Source: Streptomyces sp. NRRL F-525 (lineage in GTDB: Bacteria; Actinomycetota; Actinomycetes; Streptomycetales; Streptomycetaceae). Taken from it: a stretch of DNA of 64,000 bases. Shown here piece after piece: positions 1-8,375 of the stretch (position 1 is its first letter; each line of letters starts with the position of its first letter). The stretch spans positions 18,750-82,749 of the forward strand of contig NZ_JNXE01000044.1 of assembly GCF_000716605.1 (NCBI RefSeq), given 5' to 3'. Made by a program: the position numbers and the translations under genes. The notes below the pieces were generated by a model. The model was not told the DNA's origin. It saw nothing but the letters and a program-made list of their open reading frames with translations, and did not search any database.

Positions 1-66
1 AACTTCATCGGAACCGAACCGGTCGGAACTGAACCGATCGGCCGCCCCGATCCGATGCTTCAGTGA
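1..66 (+). CDS. 3' end of an upstream gene, probably cseA (partial)
   Basis: An open frame enters from the left edge and stops at TGA 64-66. The 21 visible residues contain a short repeat of the type GTEP. Position directly before cseB-cseC suggests the end of the lipoprotein gene cseA, which lies between sigE and cseB in S. coelicolor. This rests on position alone, because too little sequence is visible to recognise the family. Confidence 0.4.
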   Translation, partial: NFIGTEPVGTEPIGRPDPMLQ

Positions 67-130
67 ACGCGGACGCCGCCCCAGGCGTCCCATGCTTGAG
101 AACGACCCACACGAGACTGAGAGCACCGGG

Positions 131-838
131 ATGGCAGACCAGACCCACGTCCTGTTCGTCGAGGACGACGACGTCATCCGCGAGGCCACCCAACTCGCCC
201 TGGAGCGGGACGGCTTCGTGGTCACCGCCATGCCCGACGGCCTGTCGGGCCTGGAGGCGTTCCGGGCGGACCGCCCCGACATCGCGCTGCTGGACGTGAT
301 GGTCCCGGGCCTGGACGGGGTGAGCCTGTGCCGCCGTATCCGGGACGATTCGACGGTCCCGGTGATCATGCTGTCGGCACGCGCGGACTCGATCGACGTC
401 GTCCTCGGCCTGGAGGCGGGCGCCGACGACTACGTCACGAAGCCCTTCGACGGCGCCGTCCTGGTAGCCCGCATCCGCGCGGTGCTCCGCCGCTTCGGAC
501 ACGCGAGCGGCGGCGACCGTACGACGGACGCGGAGGCGGCCCCGGAAGGCGGCGGGGTGCTGACCTTCGGGGACCTGGAGATCGACACCGAGGGCATGGA
601 GGTGCGCCGGGCCGGGCAGCCGGTGGCGCTGACGCCGACCGAGATGCGGCTGCTGCTGGAGTTCTCGTCGGCGCCCGGCACGGTCCTGTCCCGCGACAAA
701 CTCCTGGAGCGGGTGTGGGACTACGGCTGGGGCGGTGACACCCGGGTCGTGGACGTCCATGTGCAGCGGCTGCGGACGAAGATCGGCCAGGACCGGATCG
801 AGACGGTCCGCGGCTTCGGCTACAAGTTGAAGGCCTGA
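131..838 (+). CDS. cseB: CseB, OmpR-family response regulator of the envelope-stress system
   Basis: This 235-residue cytoplasmic response regulator has a receiver domain (about 4-118) and an OmpR/PhoB winged helix (about 140-232). The acidic pocket is in FVEDDDV, the phospho-acceptor is Asp55 in ALLDVMVPG, and the conserved lysine is in VTKPFD. In S. coelicolor CseB is phosphorylated by CseC and activates the sigE promoter when the cell wall is damaged. The ATG at 131 was preferred over the in-frame ATG at 92 because it gives the usual length and starts at the conserved MADQTHVLFV. The stop is 8 bp before cseC, so the two are surely co-transcribed. Confidence 0.95.
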   Translation: MADQTHVLFVEDDDVIREATQLALERDGFVVTAMPDGLSGLEAFRADRPDIALLDVMVPGLDGVSLCRRIRDDSTVPVIMLSARADSIDVVLGLEAGADDYVTKPFDGAVLVARIRAVLRRFGHASGGDRTTDAEAAPEGGGVLTFGDLEIDTEGMEVRRAGQPVALTPTEMRLLLEFSSAPGTVLSRDKLLERVWDYGWGGDTRVVDVHVQRLRTKIGQDRIETVRGFGYKLKA

Positions 839-846
839 GCAGGGGT

Positions 847-2190
847 ATGCGGGGGAATTCACGGCGCAGGGTCCCGTCGTTCATGGACAGAGCGGGCATC
901 CGTACGGGCCTGAGATGGAAGCTCAGCGCGGCCATCGCGCTGGTCGGCACGCTGGTCGCGATCGCGCTCAGCCTGGTCGTGCACAACGCGGCCCGGGTCT
1001 CGATGCTGGACAACGCGCGCGACCTCGCGGACGAGCGCGTCCAGATCGCCCAGCGCAACTACGAGCTGTCCGGGCGCCCGAACTTCCCCAGCATCAAGAT
1101 CGACGACCCGAGCCTGCCGCCGGCGCTGCGCGAGAAGGTCGAGGAGGGCCGCCGGGCGACGTACGTCACCGACCGGCCGCACGGGGTGCCGGACATCTGG
1201 GCGGCCGTACCGCTCAAGGACGGTCACGTCATGTCCCTGCACACCGGGTTCACCGACCGCAGCACGGACATCCTCAAGGATCTCGACCAGGCGCTGGTGA
1301 TCGGCTCGATCGCGGCCGTGCTCGGCGGCAGCGCGCTCGGTGTCCTGATCGGCGGCCAGCTCTCGCGCCGGCTGCGCAAGGCTGCGGCCGCGGCGAACCA
1401 GGTCGCCAAGGGCGAGACGGACGTACGGGTGCGGGACGCGATCGGCGGTGTCGTACGCGACGAGACCGACGACCTCGCACGCGCGGTGGACGCGATGACG
1501 GACGCGCTGCAGCAACGGCTGGAGGCCGAACGCCGAGTCACCGCGGACATCGCGCACGAGCTGCGCACCCCGGTGACGGGCCTGCTCACCGCGGCCGAAC
1601 TGCTCCCCCCGGGCCGCCCCACCGAGCTGGTCCTGGACCGGGCGAAGGCGATGCGCACGCTGGTCGAGGACGTGCTGGAGGTCGCCCGGCTCGACGGGGC
1701 GTCCGAGCGGGCCGAGTTGCAGGACCTGATGCTGGGCGACTTCGTGAGCCGCCGGGTGCTCGCGAAGGATCCGGACGCGGTGGTGCACGTGGTGCACGAG
1801 TCGGAGGTCACCACGGACCCCCGCCGCCTGGAACGCGTCCTGTTCAACCTCCTCGCCAACGCGGCCCGGCACGGCAAGCCGCCGATCGAGGTCTCCGTCG
1901 AGGGCCGGGTCATCCGCGTCCGCGACCACGGCCCCGGCTTCCCCGAGGAACTTCTGGCGGAGGGCCCGAGCCGCTTCCGCACCGGCAGCAAGGACCGCGC
2001 GGGCCACGGCCACGGCCTGGGCCTGACCATCGCGGCCGGCCAGGCCCGCGTCCTCGGCGCCCGCCTGACCTTCCGCAACGTCCGCCCCGCGGGCGCCCCG
2101 GACCACATCCCGGCGGAGGGCGCGGTGGCGGTGCTGTGGCTGCCGGAGCACGCGCCTACGAGTACGGGGAGTTATCCGATGCTGCCGTAG
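847..2190 (+). CDS. cseC: CseC, membrane sensor histidine kinase for cell-envelope stress
   Basis: A 447-residue kinase with two membrane helices (about 25-46 and 151-172) that enclose a small extracytoplasmic sensor of about 100 residues. A HAMP segment and a HisKA domain follow; the phospho-accepting histidine is His238 in IAHELRTP. The ATP-binding domain carries the N box LLANAARHG and the G boxes RDHGPGF and GHGLGLTI. In S. coelicolor CseC senses peptidoglycan damage and phosphorylates CseB, which drives sigE. The start at 847 has AGGGG only one base upstream, and the ATG at 883 is a possible alternative. Confidence 0.93.
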   Translation: MRGNSRRRVPSFMDRAGIRTGLRWKLSAAIALVGTLVAIALSLVVHNAARVSMLDNARDLADERVQIAQRNYELSGRPNFPSIKIDDPSLPPALREKVEEGRRATYVTDRPHGVPDIWAAVPLKDGHVMSLHTGFTDRSTDILKDLDQALVIGSIAAVLGGSALGVLIGGQLSRRLRKAAAAANQVAKGETDVRVRDAIGGVVRDETDDLARAVDAMTDALQQRLEAERRVTADIAHELRTPVTGLLTAAELLPPGRPTELVLDRAKAMRTLVEDVLEVARLDGASERAELQDLMLGDFVSRRVLAKDPDAVVHVVHESEVTTDPRRLERVLFNLLANAARHGKPPIEVSVEGRVIRVRDHGPGFPEELLAEGPSRFRTGSKDRAGHGHGLGLTIAAGQARVLGARLTFRNVRPAGAPDHIPAEGAVAVLWLPEHAPTSTGSYPMLP

Positions 2191-2276
2191 CCTCCGGCGG
2201 TTGACCGGTGTGTTGCCGCGAGGCTGTGCAGCCGTAGGAGCCTGGGACCGTCAGGGTGGCAACAGGTCAGGGCCTC

Positions 2277-3155
2277 TCACGTGCTCCCCACCATCACCTC
2301 CTCCCCCCGGGACGGCATCGCCCCGTCCTCCCTGTCCGCGAAGTACCTCTCGGCAAGCTCCGCGGCCGGCACATGCCGTACCTCCCGGAACCCGCACTCC
2401 CGCCCGAGCGCGAGCACCTGCTCCGGGGTGAAGAAGCTCAGGAAGGGTGTCCCCGCGGCACGCGCTCCCCGCACCGCGACCTCCAACTGCGCGCGCTGCT
2501 CCGGCTCCACGTCGTCCACGGGTCGTAGGAACGTGGTGACCAGGGTGGAGCCCGGGGCGAGGCCGGCGACCCGGCGGAACATGGTGGTGATCGCGTCCAG
2601 GGTGAGGTACATGGTCACGCCGGTCGCGGCCACGACGGCGGGCCGCCCCAAGTCGAGCCCGGCGGCGCCCAGTTGCCCCCACCAGTCGCCCTCGAAGTCG
2701 ACCGGCACGAACCGCAGCCAGTCCGGGACGCCGTACCCCGACTCCGCCAGCCGCCGCCGCTTCCAGGCCTGCGTGCCGGGCTGCTCGACCTCGAACACCC
2801 GGAGTTTCGCGCCGAGTTCGGGCCGCCGCTGGGCGAAGGTGTCGAGACCGGCGCCGAGGATGACGTACTGCTGCACACCCTTCCCGGCCTGCTCCTCCAC
2901 CACGTCCTCGACGAAGCGGGCCCGCGCGACGATCGACGCACGGATACGCCGCGTGGCCTCGACGTCCATGTCGGGACGCTCCCGCCACTCCTCCCCCGGG
3001 TCCGCGAGCCGCAGCCCGACCTCGTCCTCGATGACGTGCGGCGCCGGATCGGCCTGAACGTGCAGGGCCCGCCACAGAGCGACCCGCACAGCCGTGTGAT
3101 CCGGCTCGACCTCCGCCACTTCCGCCGCCTCGGCCACCGACCGCTCCCCGGTCAC
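2277..3155 (-). CDS. Class I SAM-dependent methyltransferase, TIGR00027/leucine carboxyl methyltransferase-like
   Basis: A 292-residue cytoplasmic protein of the actinobacterial putative O-methyltransferase family related to leucine carboxyl methyltransferase. The SAM-binding loop is YVILGAGLDTFAQR, preceded by the family's usual R-T/A-R-F-V-type helix. Substrates of this large family are mostly unknown, so no reaction is assigned. The GTG start at 3155 overlaps the VOC gene's stop in a GTGA junction, so it is the third, translationally coupled gene of an AraC-VOC-methyltransferase operon. Confidence 0.85.
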   Translation of the reverse strand: MTGERSVAEAAEVAEVEPDHTAVRVALWRALHVQADPAPHVIEDEVGLRLADPGEEWRERPDMDVEATRRIRASIVARARFVEDVVEEQAGKGVQQYVILGAGLDTFAQRRPELGAKLRVFEVEQPGTQAWKRRRLAESGYGVPDWLRFVPVDFEGDWWGQLGAAGLDLGRPAVVAATGVTMYLTLDAITTMFRRVAGLAPGSTLVTTFLRPVDDVEPEQRAQLEVAVRGARAAGTPFLSFFTPEQVLALGRECGFREVRHVPAAELAERYFADREDGAMPSRGEEVMVGST

Positions 3156-3586
3156 CCGAAGTCCTTCGAGAAGTCCAGTTCGGCGCTGCGCTCGGTCAGC
3201 GAGTACCAGTTGCCGCTGTCGTCGCGGAAGATCGCCTCGATGCCGTACGGCCGCTCGGTCGGCTCCTGGAGGAACTCGACCCCGCGCGCCTTGAAGGTCG
3301 CGTGATCGCCACGGCAGTCATCGGTGGTGAACGCCCCGGCGCCGAGCACCCCCTTGCTGATCAGCTTCTTCAGCGCCTCGGCGGACTCGGGGTCGAGCCC
3401 CGGACCGTCCAGGCTCATCAGGGTGAGCGCGACGTCGGACTGGTCCTTGGCGCCCACGGTGACCCACCGCATGTCGCCCATCGAGATGTCGTCGCGGATC
3501 TCGAAGTCGAGTTTCTCGGTGAAGAAGGCCTTGCTGCGCTGCTGGTCGAAGGTCCACACGGTGGCGATGCCCAAGCCTTGGATCAT
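3152..3586 (-). CDS. VOC (glyoxalase/bleomycin-resistance fold) family protein
   Basis: A 144-residue single-domain protein of the vicinal-oxygen-chelate superfamily, with the paired beta-alpha-beta-beta-beta modules typical of glyoxalase-like enzymes. It starts MIQGLGIATVWTFDQQRS and has an acidic segment IEAIFRDDSGNWYSL near the C terminus, where family metal or substrate residues usually lie. The substrate is unknown. Its ATG overlaps the AraC-type regulator's stop codon by four bases and its stop overlaps the methyltransferase start, so all three genes form one coupled unit. Confidence 0.85.
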   Translation of the reverse strand: MIQGLGIATVWTFDQQRSKAFFTEKLDFEIRDDISMGDMRWVTVGAKDQSDVALTLMSLDGPGLDPESAEALKKLISKGVLGAGAFTTDDCRGDHATFKARGVEFLQEPTERPYGIEAIFRDDSGNWYSLTERSAELDFSKDFG

Positions 3587-4071
3587 GACTCCGCACTCCT
3601 GTCGGACGAGATTGATACCGAGCCGGCTTCCTGCTCATCACCGTAGGCAGGGCGGACATCGCGACGCTTCTTCAAAGTTGCGGTGGGGAAACCGCCGGCC
3701 CAGAGCATCGCGTAACACCCAGGAATGAGCGCGGCCCCACGCCCCACATGCTTGGCCCGATACTCACTCGGCGTCAGCCCGGTCCGCGCCTTGAACCGCG
3801 CCGAAAAGGTCCCGAGGCTGCTGAACCCGACCAGATGGCAGATCTCCGTGACCGACAGATCGGCGCTACGGAGCATCTCCTCGGCCCGCTCGATCCGCCG
3901 ATGCGTCAGATACTGCCCGGGCGTCTCCCCGTACGCCTCCTTGAAGGCCCGGATGAAGTGGTACCGCGAATACCCGGCATGCGCGGCCACCACGCCCAGA
4001 TCGAGCTCCGGCTCGGCCCAGTCGCGATCCATGGCGTCCTTGGCAAGACGCAACTGCCGCATTTTGTCCAT
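3583..4071 (-). CDS. AraC-family transcriptional regulator with N-terminal DNA-binding domain
   Basis: A 162-residue regulator whose two AraC-type helix-turn-helices lie at the N terminus (about 8-108), with motifs VVAAHAGYSRYHFIRAFK and EICHLVGFSSLGTFSARFK. A short basic tail of about 50 residues with no recognisable sensor domain follows. The family sense is clear but the inducer is not. The ATG at 4071 puts the first helix near the N terminus; an in-frame ATG at 4149 would add 26 unconserved residues. It is the first gene of the operon with the VOC protein and methyltransferase and probably controls them. Confidence 0.85.
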   Translation of the reverse strand: MDKMRQLRLAKDAMDRDWAEPELDLGVVAAHAGYSRYHFIRAFKEAYGETPGQYLTHRRIERAEEMLRSADLSVTEICHLVGFSSLGTFSARFKARTGLTPSEYRAKHVGRGAALIPGCYAMLWAGGFPTATLKKRRDVRPAYGDEQEAGSVSISSDRSAES

Positions 4072-4165
4072 GCACCCGATGGTGGCACGCAGCACTGACA
4101 TCGACACCGGGCCGCTGAATCCGACGCGACGGGGTCCGGCACCTCTCAACTCAGGCCGGCACTAA

Positions 4166-4235
4166 TCAGCCCGTCCGGCGTTTGAGGACGAGGCCCCTTC
4201 AGGGCCGATCGGGGGTCTGGGGGCGGAGCCCCCAG
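4166..4235. repeat. Streptomyces-type intergenic repeat ending in a perfect hairpin
   Basis: Non-coding sequence just upstream of the AraC gene. It starts TCAGCCCGTCCGGCGTTTG and ends in an 8-bp perfect inverted repeat, CTGGGGGC (4217-4224), GGA, GCCCCCAG (4228-4235). I recall near-identical motifs in many Streptomyces intergenic regions, so I treat it as one copy of a dispersed family. The final hairpin may terminate transcription. Confidence 0.65.
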
Positions 4236-4281
4236 CAACGGACCCGCAGCCGAACGCCCGACTCACACCCCCGCACACAAA

Positions 4282-4319
4282 GAAGGCCCCCCGGGGCGGA
4301 CACCAACCGGGGGACCTTC
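4282..4319 (-). terminator. Hairpin terminator downstream of the MFS pump gene
   Basis: A 13-bp inverted repeat with one mismatch, GAAGGCCCCCCGG and CCGGGGGACCTTC, separated by 12 bases. It lies 18 bp beyond the MFS stop codon at 4337. As usual in Streptomyces there is no long T tract. Confidence 0.7.
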
Positions 4320-4336
4320 AGCTCACCGTAGGCGAA

Positions 4337-5944
4337 TCACACGACCTCGACGATCGACGCCGGCGCCACCGTTCCCGCTTCCTCGCCAGGCTTAGACGCA
4401 GTCGGCCCCGCCCCCTTCAGCGGAACCTCCTTCACGAACACCGCGGCCACCAACGCGACCACAGCGACAACCGCCCCCAGCAGGAACGCGGAGTGAATAC
4501 CCGCGGACACCGCGTGCTGGTACGCCTCCCGCGCCACCGCCGGCAACTTCGCCAGACTCGCCGCGTTCAACGTCGCGGACTGCTCGGTCACCTTGGACCC
4601 CAGCGCCCCCGCCCGCTCGGTCATGACGTCCTGCACCCGGTTGTTGAACAACGCCCCCATGATGGCGACACCGAACGACGAACCGAGCGTCCGGGACAGG
4701 GTGCTCGTGGAAGACGCGACCCCCATGTCCTTCATCTGCACACTGTTCTGCGCGACCAGCATGGTGATCTGCATCAGGCAGCCCATACCGAGCCCGACGA
4801 CGGCCATGAACACACCGGACATGAACCGGGTCGTATCCGTGTCCATGGTCGACAGCAGATACAGTCCGACCACCATCAGCACGCTGCCGACGACCGGAAA
4901 CACCTTGTACTTACCGGTGTTGGTGGTCACCCGCCCCGCGACCATCGAGGTCACGAGCATCGCCCCGAGCATCGGCAGAAGCAGCAACCCGGAGTTCGTA
5001 GCGGACGCGCCCTGCACGGACTGCTGGTACAGCGGCAGGAACAGCGTCGCCCCGAACATCACGAACCCGGTGATGAAGCCGATGATCGCCATCAGGGTGA
5101 AGTTCCGGCTGCGGAAGATGTGCAGCGGTACGACCGGCTCGGCCGCCTTGGTCTGCCAGAACACGAACCCGACGAGCGCGGCCACCCCGAGCCCGATCAG
5201 TTCCATGATCCGCGCGGACGTCCAGTCGTACTGCGAACCGCCCCACGTGGTGACGAGCACGATCGAGGTGATGCCCACGGTCAGCAACCCGGCACCCAGG
5301 TAGTCGATCCGCGCCTGCGACCGCTTCTTCGGGAGGTGCAGCACCGCACTGATCGCGGCGAGCGCGATGACGCCGAGCGGCAGGTTGATGTAGAAGGACC
5401 AGCGCCAGCCCCAGTTGTCGGTGATGGTGCCGCCGACCAGCGGTCCGCCGATCATCGCGAGCGCCATGACGCCGGCCATCATGCCCTGGTACTTGCCCCG
5501 CTCACGCGGCGGGATGAGGTCGCCGATGATCGCCATGACGCCGACCATCAGACCACCGGCACCGAGACCCTGGATGGCCCGGAAACCGATCAACTGCCCC
5601 ATGTCCTGCGCCATACCGCTCAGCGCGGACCCGGCCAGGAAGATCACGATCGAGGTCATGAAGGCGCCCTTGCGCCCGTACATGTCACCGAGCTTGCCCC
5701 ACAGCGGGGTCGAGCTGGCCGTGGCGAGCGTGTACGCGGTGACGACCCACGACAAGTGCTCCAGCCCGCCCAGCTCACCGACGATCGTCGGCATCGCCGT
5801 ACCGACGATCATGTTGTCGAGCATCGCGAGCATCATGGTGATCATCAGGGCGAGCAGGACGACCCGCACGCTCTTCGGCTGTTTGCCGTCCACCTCTGGC
5901 CCGGGCGCCCCTGGCCCGGCCTCGACCGTCTGTGTGTCCGCCAT
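4337..5944 (-). CDS. MFS drug exporter of the DHA2 (EmrB/QacA) type
   Basis: A 535-residue integral membrane protein with about 14 predicted transmembrane segments, the size and topology of DHA2 proton-driven multidrug exporters. Motif A-like sequence GKLGDMYGRKGAF follows helix 2. The exporter motif C region in helix 5 reads MIGGPLVGGTITDNWGWRW, followed by the typical FYINLPLG. It has a short charged C-terminal tail. The ATG at 5944 has GGGAG at a spacing of 8, whereas the GTG at 5953 sits almost on it. It is divergent from a TetR gene across a large inverted repeat, which suggests TetR repression relieved by an exported compound. Confidence 0.92.
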   Translation of the reverse strand: MADTQTVEAGPGAPGPEVDGKQPKSVRVVLLALMITMMLAMLDNMIVGTAMPTIVGELGGLEHLSWVVTAYTLATASSTPLWGKLGDMYGRKGAFMTSIVIFLAGSALSGMAQDMGQLIGFRAIQGLGAGGLMVGVMAIIGDLIPPRERGKYQGMMAGVMALAMIGGPLVGGTITDNWGWRWSFYINLPLGVIALAAISAVLHLPKKRSQARIDYLGAGLLTVGITSIVLVTTWGGSQYDWTSARIMELIGLGVAALVGFVFWQTKAAEPVVPLHIFRSRNFTLMAIIGFITGFVMFGATLFLPLYQQSVQGASATNSGLLLLPMLGAMLVTSMVAGRVTTNTGKYKVFPVVGSVLMVVGLYLLSTMDTDTTRFMSGVFMAVVGLGMGCLMQITMLVAQNSVQMKDMGVASSTSTLSRTLGSSFGVAIMGALFNNRVQDVMTERAGALGSKVTEQSATLNAASLAKLPAVAREAYQHAVSAGIHSAFLLGAVVAVVALVAAVFVKEVPLKGAGPTASKPGEEAGTVAPASIVEVV

Positions 5945-5979
5945 CTTTCCCACTCCCCTTGTACTGCCCCCGGCCGACC

Positions 5980-6052
5980 ACTTACTTGCCGCCCGGCTAG
6001 TTGACTACACTCAGGGAAAGTAGACCCGTAACTAGCCGGGCGTCAAGTAAGT
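5980..6052. promoter_or_regulatory. Large inverted-repeat operator between MFS pump and TetR genes
   Basis: Two arms, 5980-6005 and 6028-6052, are reverse complements over about 25 bases, with one substitution and a one-base indel. The shared blocks are ACTTACTTG and CGCCCGGCTAGTT. They are separated by 22 bases. Each arm lies close to one of the divergent starts, which fits repression of both genes by the TetR protein. Confidence 0.75.
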
Positions 6053-6071
6053 TTGCTGGAGCATGAGACGA

Positions 6072-6680
6072 ATGGGCGGCACCATGGACGGCACCAAGCG
6101 GCAGCGTCGCGGAGACACCCGCCAGCGCATCCAGGACGTGGCGCTCGAACTCTTCGCCGAGCAGGGCTACGAGAAGACCTCGCTGCGCGAGATCGCCGAG
6201 CACCTGGACGTCACGAAGGCGGCGCTCTACTACCACTTCAAGACCAAGGAAGAGATCCTCGTCGGCATCTTCGAGGACCTGACCCGGCCGATCGAGGAAC
6301 TGATCGAGTGGGGCCGCGGCCAGCCGCACACCCTGGCGACCAAGCAGGAGATCGTACGGCGCTACAGCGACGCGCTCGACGGCGCGACCCCGCTGTTCCG
6401 CTTCATGCAGGAGAACCAGGCGACGGTACGGGACCTGCGCATCGGCGAGCGCTTCAAGGAGCGGATGCGCGGCCTCCGGGAGATCATGATCGACCCCGAC
6501 GCGAGCCTGGTCGACCAGGTCCGCTCCCTCAGCGCGATCTTCACGCTGCACGCCGGCATGTTCGCCGTGCACGACCTCGAAGGCGACCCCGAGGAGAAGC
6601 ACAAGGCCGTCCTGGAGGTCGCCACCGACATGATCACGCAGGCCCACGCGGGCACGAAGCCCACTCGGGACGGGTCCTAG
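6072..6680 (+). CDS. TetR-family repressor, probable regulator of the divergent MFS pump
   Basis: About 202 residues. The N-terminal TetR helix-turn-helix is clear, with ALELFAEQGYEKTSLREI and LDVTKAALYYHFKTKEEI. The all-helical C-terminal domain, which would bind ligand and form the dimer, is not conserved enough to predict an inducer. The ATG at 6072 has GGAG ten bases upstream; ATGs at 6063 and 6084 are in frame and possible. It is divergent from the efflux gene over a 25-bp inverted repeat, the classic arrangement for an autoregulated pump repressor. Its TAG overlaps the stop of the convergent peptidase gene in a CTAG. Confidence 0.9.
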   Translation: MGGTMDGTKRQRRGDTRQRIQDVALELFAEQGYEKTSLREIAEHLDVTKAALYYHFKTKEEILVGIFEDLTRPIEELIEWGRGQPHTLATKQEIVRRYSDALDGATPLFRFMQENQATVRDLRIGERFKERMRGLREIMIDPDASLVDQVRSLSAIFTLHAGMFAVHDLEGDPEEKHKAVLEVATDMITQAHAGTKPTRDGS

Positions 6681-7258
6681 ACGGAGACACCCTTGCCGCG
6701 CAGGAACGAGACCGGGTCTATCGCCGAGCCGTAGTTGGCGGTCGTACGGATCTCGAAGTGCAGGTGGGGGCCGCTGGAGTTGCCGGTGCTGCCGGAGAGC
6801 GCGATGTGCTGACCGGTGCTGACGACCTGGCCGACCTTCACGTCGATGCGCGAGAGGTGGGCGTACTGGGAGTACGTGCCGTTGCCGTGCTTGATGACGA
6901 TGGCGTTGCCGTACGCGGCACCGTCACCCGCGCCGTTGCCGCCGGCCTTGACGACGGTCCCGCCGTGCGCGGCCATGACGTTGGTGCCGCTGGCCACGGC
7001 GAAGTCCTGCCCGCTGTGGGTGGACTGCCACATGCTGCCGGCCTGGGCGAAGCTCGCGGACAGCGTGTACTTCTTCACCGGGTCGACCCAGGAGGCGGCG
7101 ACCTTCGCGCTGACGGCCTTCGGCGCGACGCTCGAGGAGGCGGCGCTGGCGACCCCGGTCCCCAGCACGGCGGTGGCTCCCAGTCCGACGGCCAGGACGG
7201 CCACCCGGGTGCGGAGCGAAGACGTACGGGAAGAACGGGACGTGGCGCGCTGGAACAT
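6677..7258 (-). CDS. Secreted M23-family (LytM) metallopeptidase
   Basis: A 193-residue exported protein. It has an Arg/Ser-rich N region, a hydrophobic stretch AVLAVGLGATAVLGTGV, and a probable signal peptidase cleavage after ASA. The M23 zinc ligands are visible as HSGQD (HxxxD) and HLHF (HxH) in GPHLHFEI, with the family motif GNAIVIKHGNGTYSQYAHLS between them. It should cleave peptide bonds in peptidoglycan outside the membrane. The ATG at 7258 has GAGG five bases upstream; an upstream in-frame start would put a proline-rich stretch before the signal peptide. It has no other cell-wall-binding domain. Confidence 0.9.
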   Translation of the reverse strand: MFQRATSRSSRTSSLRTRVAVLAVGLGATAVLGTGVASAASSSVAPKAVSAKVAASWVDPVKKYTLSASFAQAGSMWQSTHSGQDFAVASGTNVMAAHGGTVVKAGGNGAGDGAAYGNAIVIKHGNGTYSQYAHLSRIDVKVGQVVSTGQHIALSGSTGNSSGPHLHFEIRTTANYGSAIDPVSFLRGKGVSV

Positions 7259-7716
7259 CGAAACCTCACGGGGGACGGGGACAGAAAAACCACCCGGCAC
7301 GCATACGGCCGCCGGATGGCACGTTCATTGGTAACCCCGGACCCCACGGACCCCCAAACCCCTCTTCTACGACGGAAGCTAGTACTTCACCACAAAACTT
7401 CCGACTTCTTGACAGGGTGCTCATGCCTCCCGATTCGGCCCCCTCGAGGGCGAAATCGGTCATTCGGTTCCACGAATCTCAAGAAAAAAGTCCCTTTTGC
7501 CCCGATCGAGGCACGCGACTATCTCCCCTAGTAGGGCCCGAATCGCCTGTGCGGCTTGTCACCGGCGGGGGCCGCCGCCGGGCGCGGAAATGTGGCGCAG
7601 ACCTCTATACACCTACCGTTCAGTAACCTTACGGTTCCCCTCCCGCCACCCGCGCCCGCGACCATGCCTTCTGCACCGCACGGCAGCGCACAGACGTGAG
7701 AGGAACCCCCACCCCC
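7259..7716. other. Divergent intergenic region (458 bp) with a 30-base imperfect palindrome
   Basis: No credible gene is seen between the M23 peptidase and the HAD phosphatase. The stretch is less GC-rich than its surroundings and must hold both promoters. A hairpin at 7430-7459 pairs CCGATT with AATCGG and, inside a two-base mismatch, GCCC with GGGC. A small inverted repeat ATTCG/CGAAT follows at 7462-7477. Peptidoglycan hydrolase genes of Streptomyces often carry a c-di-AMP riboswitch, but I could not recognise its conserved core here. Confidence 0.5.
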
Positions 7717-8328
7717 ATGACGAGACGACGCCCCTGGGCTCGCCGTACCGCCACAGTCGCCGTGGCCGCGACCGCCCTCGCGACGCTGACCGTCCCCGCG
7801 GAGGCCGCGACGGCGACCAGCACCACCGCCACGACGGTGGACTACGCCACCTGGCAGACCGACTGCCAGACGGTGATGAACCAGGCCCTGCCCTACCTGA
7901 AGCAGCGCATCGCGGCCACGAAGCCCGGCGAGAAGCAGGCGATCGTCTTCGACATCGACAACACCACCCTGGAGACGGACTTCGGCTTCAGCTGGCCGCA
8001 GCCGGCCAACAAGCCGGTCCTCGCGGTCGCCAAGTACGCCCAGGAGCACGGCGTTTCGCTGTTCTTCGTCACGGCCCGCCCCGGCATCATCTACCTGCCG
8101 ACCGAGTACAACCTCGAACACGACGGCTACGACGTCGACGGCCTCTACGTCCGCGGCCTCTTCGACCTCTTCAAGGACGTCGCCGACTACAAGACGGCCC
8201 AGCGCACCGCGATCGAGAACAAGGGCTACACGATCATCGCGAACATCGGCAACAGCGCCACCGACCTGTCGGGCGGCCACGCCGAGAAGACCTTCAAACT
8301 GCCGGACTACGACGGCCAGTTGTCGTAA
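7717..8328 (+). CDS. Secreted HAD-family acid phosphatase (class B-like)
   Basis: A 203-residue protein with a signal peptide: RRR followed by a hydrophobic core TVAVAATALATLTV and an AEA cleavage site. The HAD catalytic motif is VFDIDNTTLE, where the first Asp is the nucleophile and the second the general acid. Motif II-like FFVTARPG and the C-terminal acidic block follow. The expected activity is hydrolysis of phosphomonoesters outside the cell. The ATG at 7717 is preceded by GAGAGGAAC. The gene ends 47 bp before the NACHT start, so read-through into that gene is possible. Confidence 0.88.
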   Translation: MTRRRPWARRTATVAVAATALATLTVPAEAATATSTTATTVDYATWQTDCQTVMNQALPYLKQRIAATKPGEKQAIVFDIDNTTLETDFGFSWPQPANKPVLAVAKYAQEHGVSLFFVTARPGIIYLPTEYNLEHDGYDVDGLYVRGLFDLFKDVADYKTAQRTAIENKGYTIIANIGNSATDLSGGHAEKTFKLPDYDGQLS

Positions 8329-8375
8329 GCCGTTAGGCTCCGTCCGTTCGCGCGACGACGGGGGTGGGGCGGCGG

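Noticed and set aside
2211..2264. Inverted repeat TGTTGCC/GGCAACA between cseC and the methyltransferase gene
   Set aside because: Only seven base pairs with a 40-base loop; too weak to call a terminator.
7301..7560. Possible c-di-AMP (ydaO) riboswitch upstream of the M23 peptidase
   Set aside because: Such riboswitches are known before Streptomyces cell-wall hydrolase genes, but I could not match the conserved core on the minus strand by eye, so no riboswitch is called.
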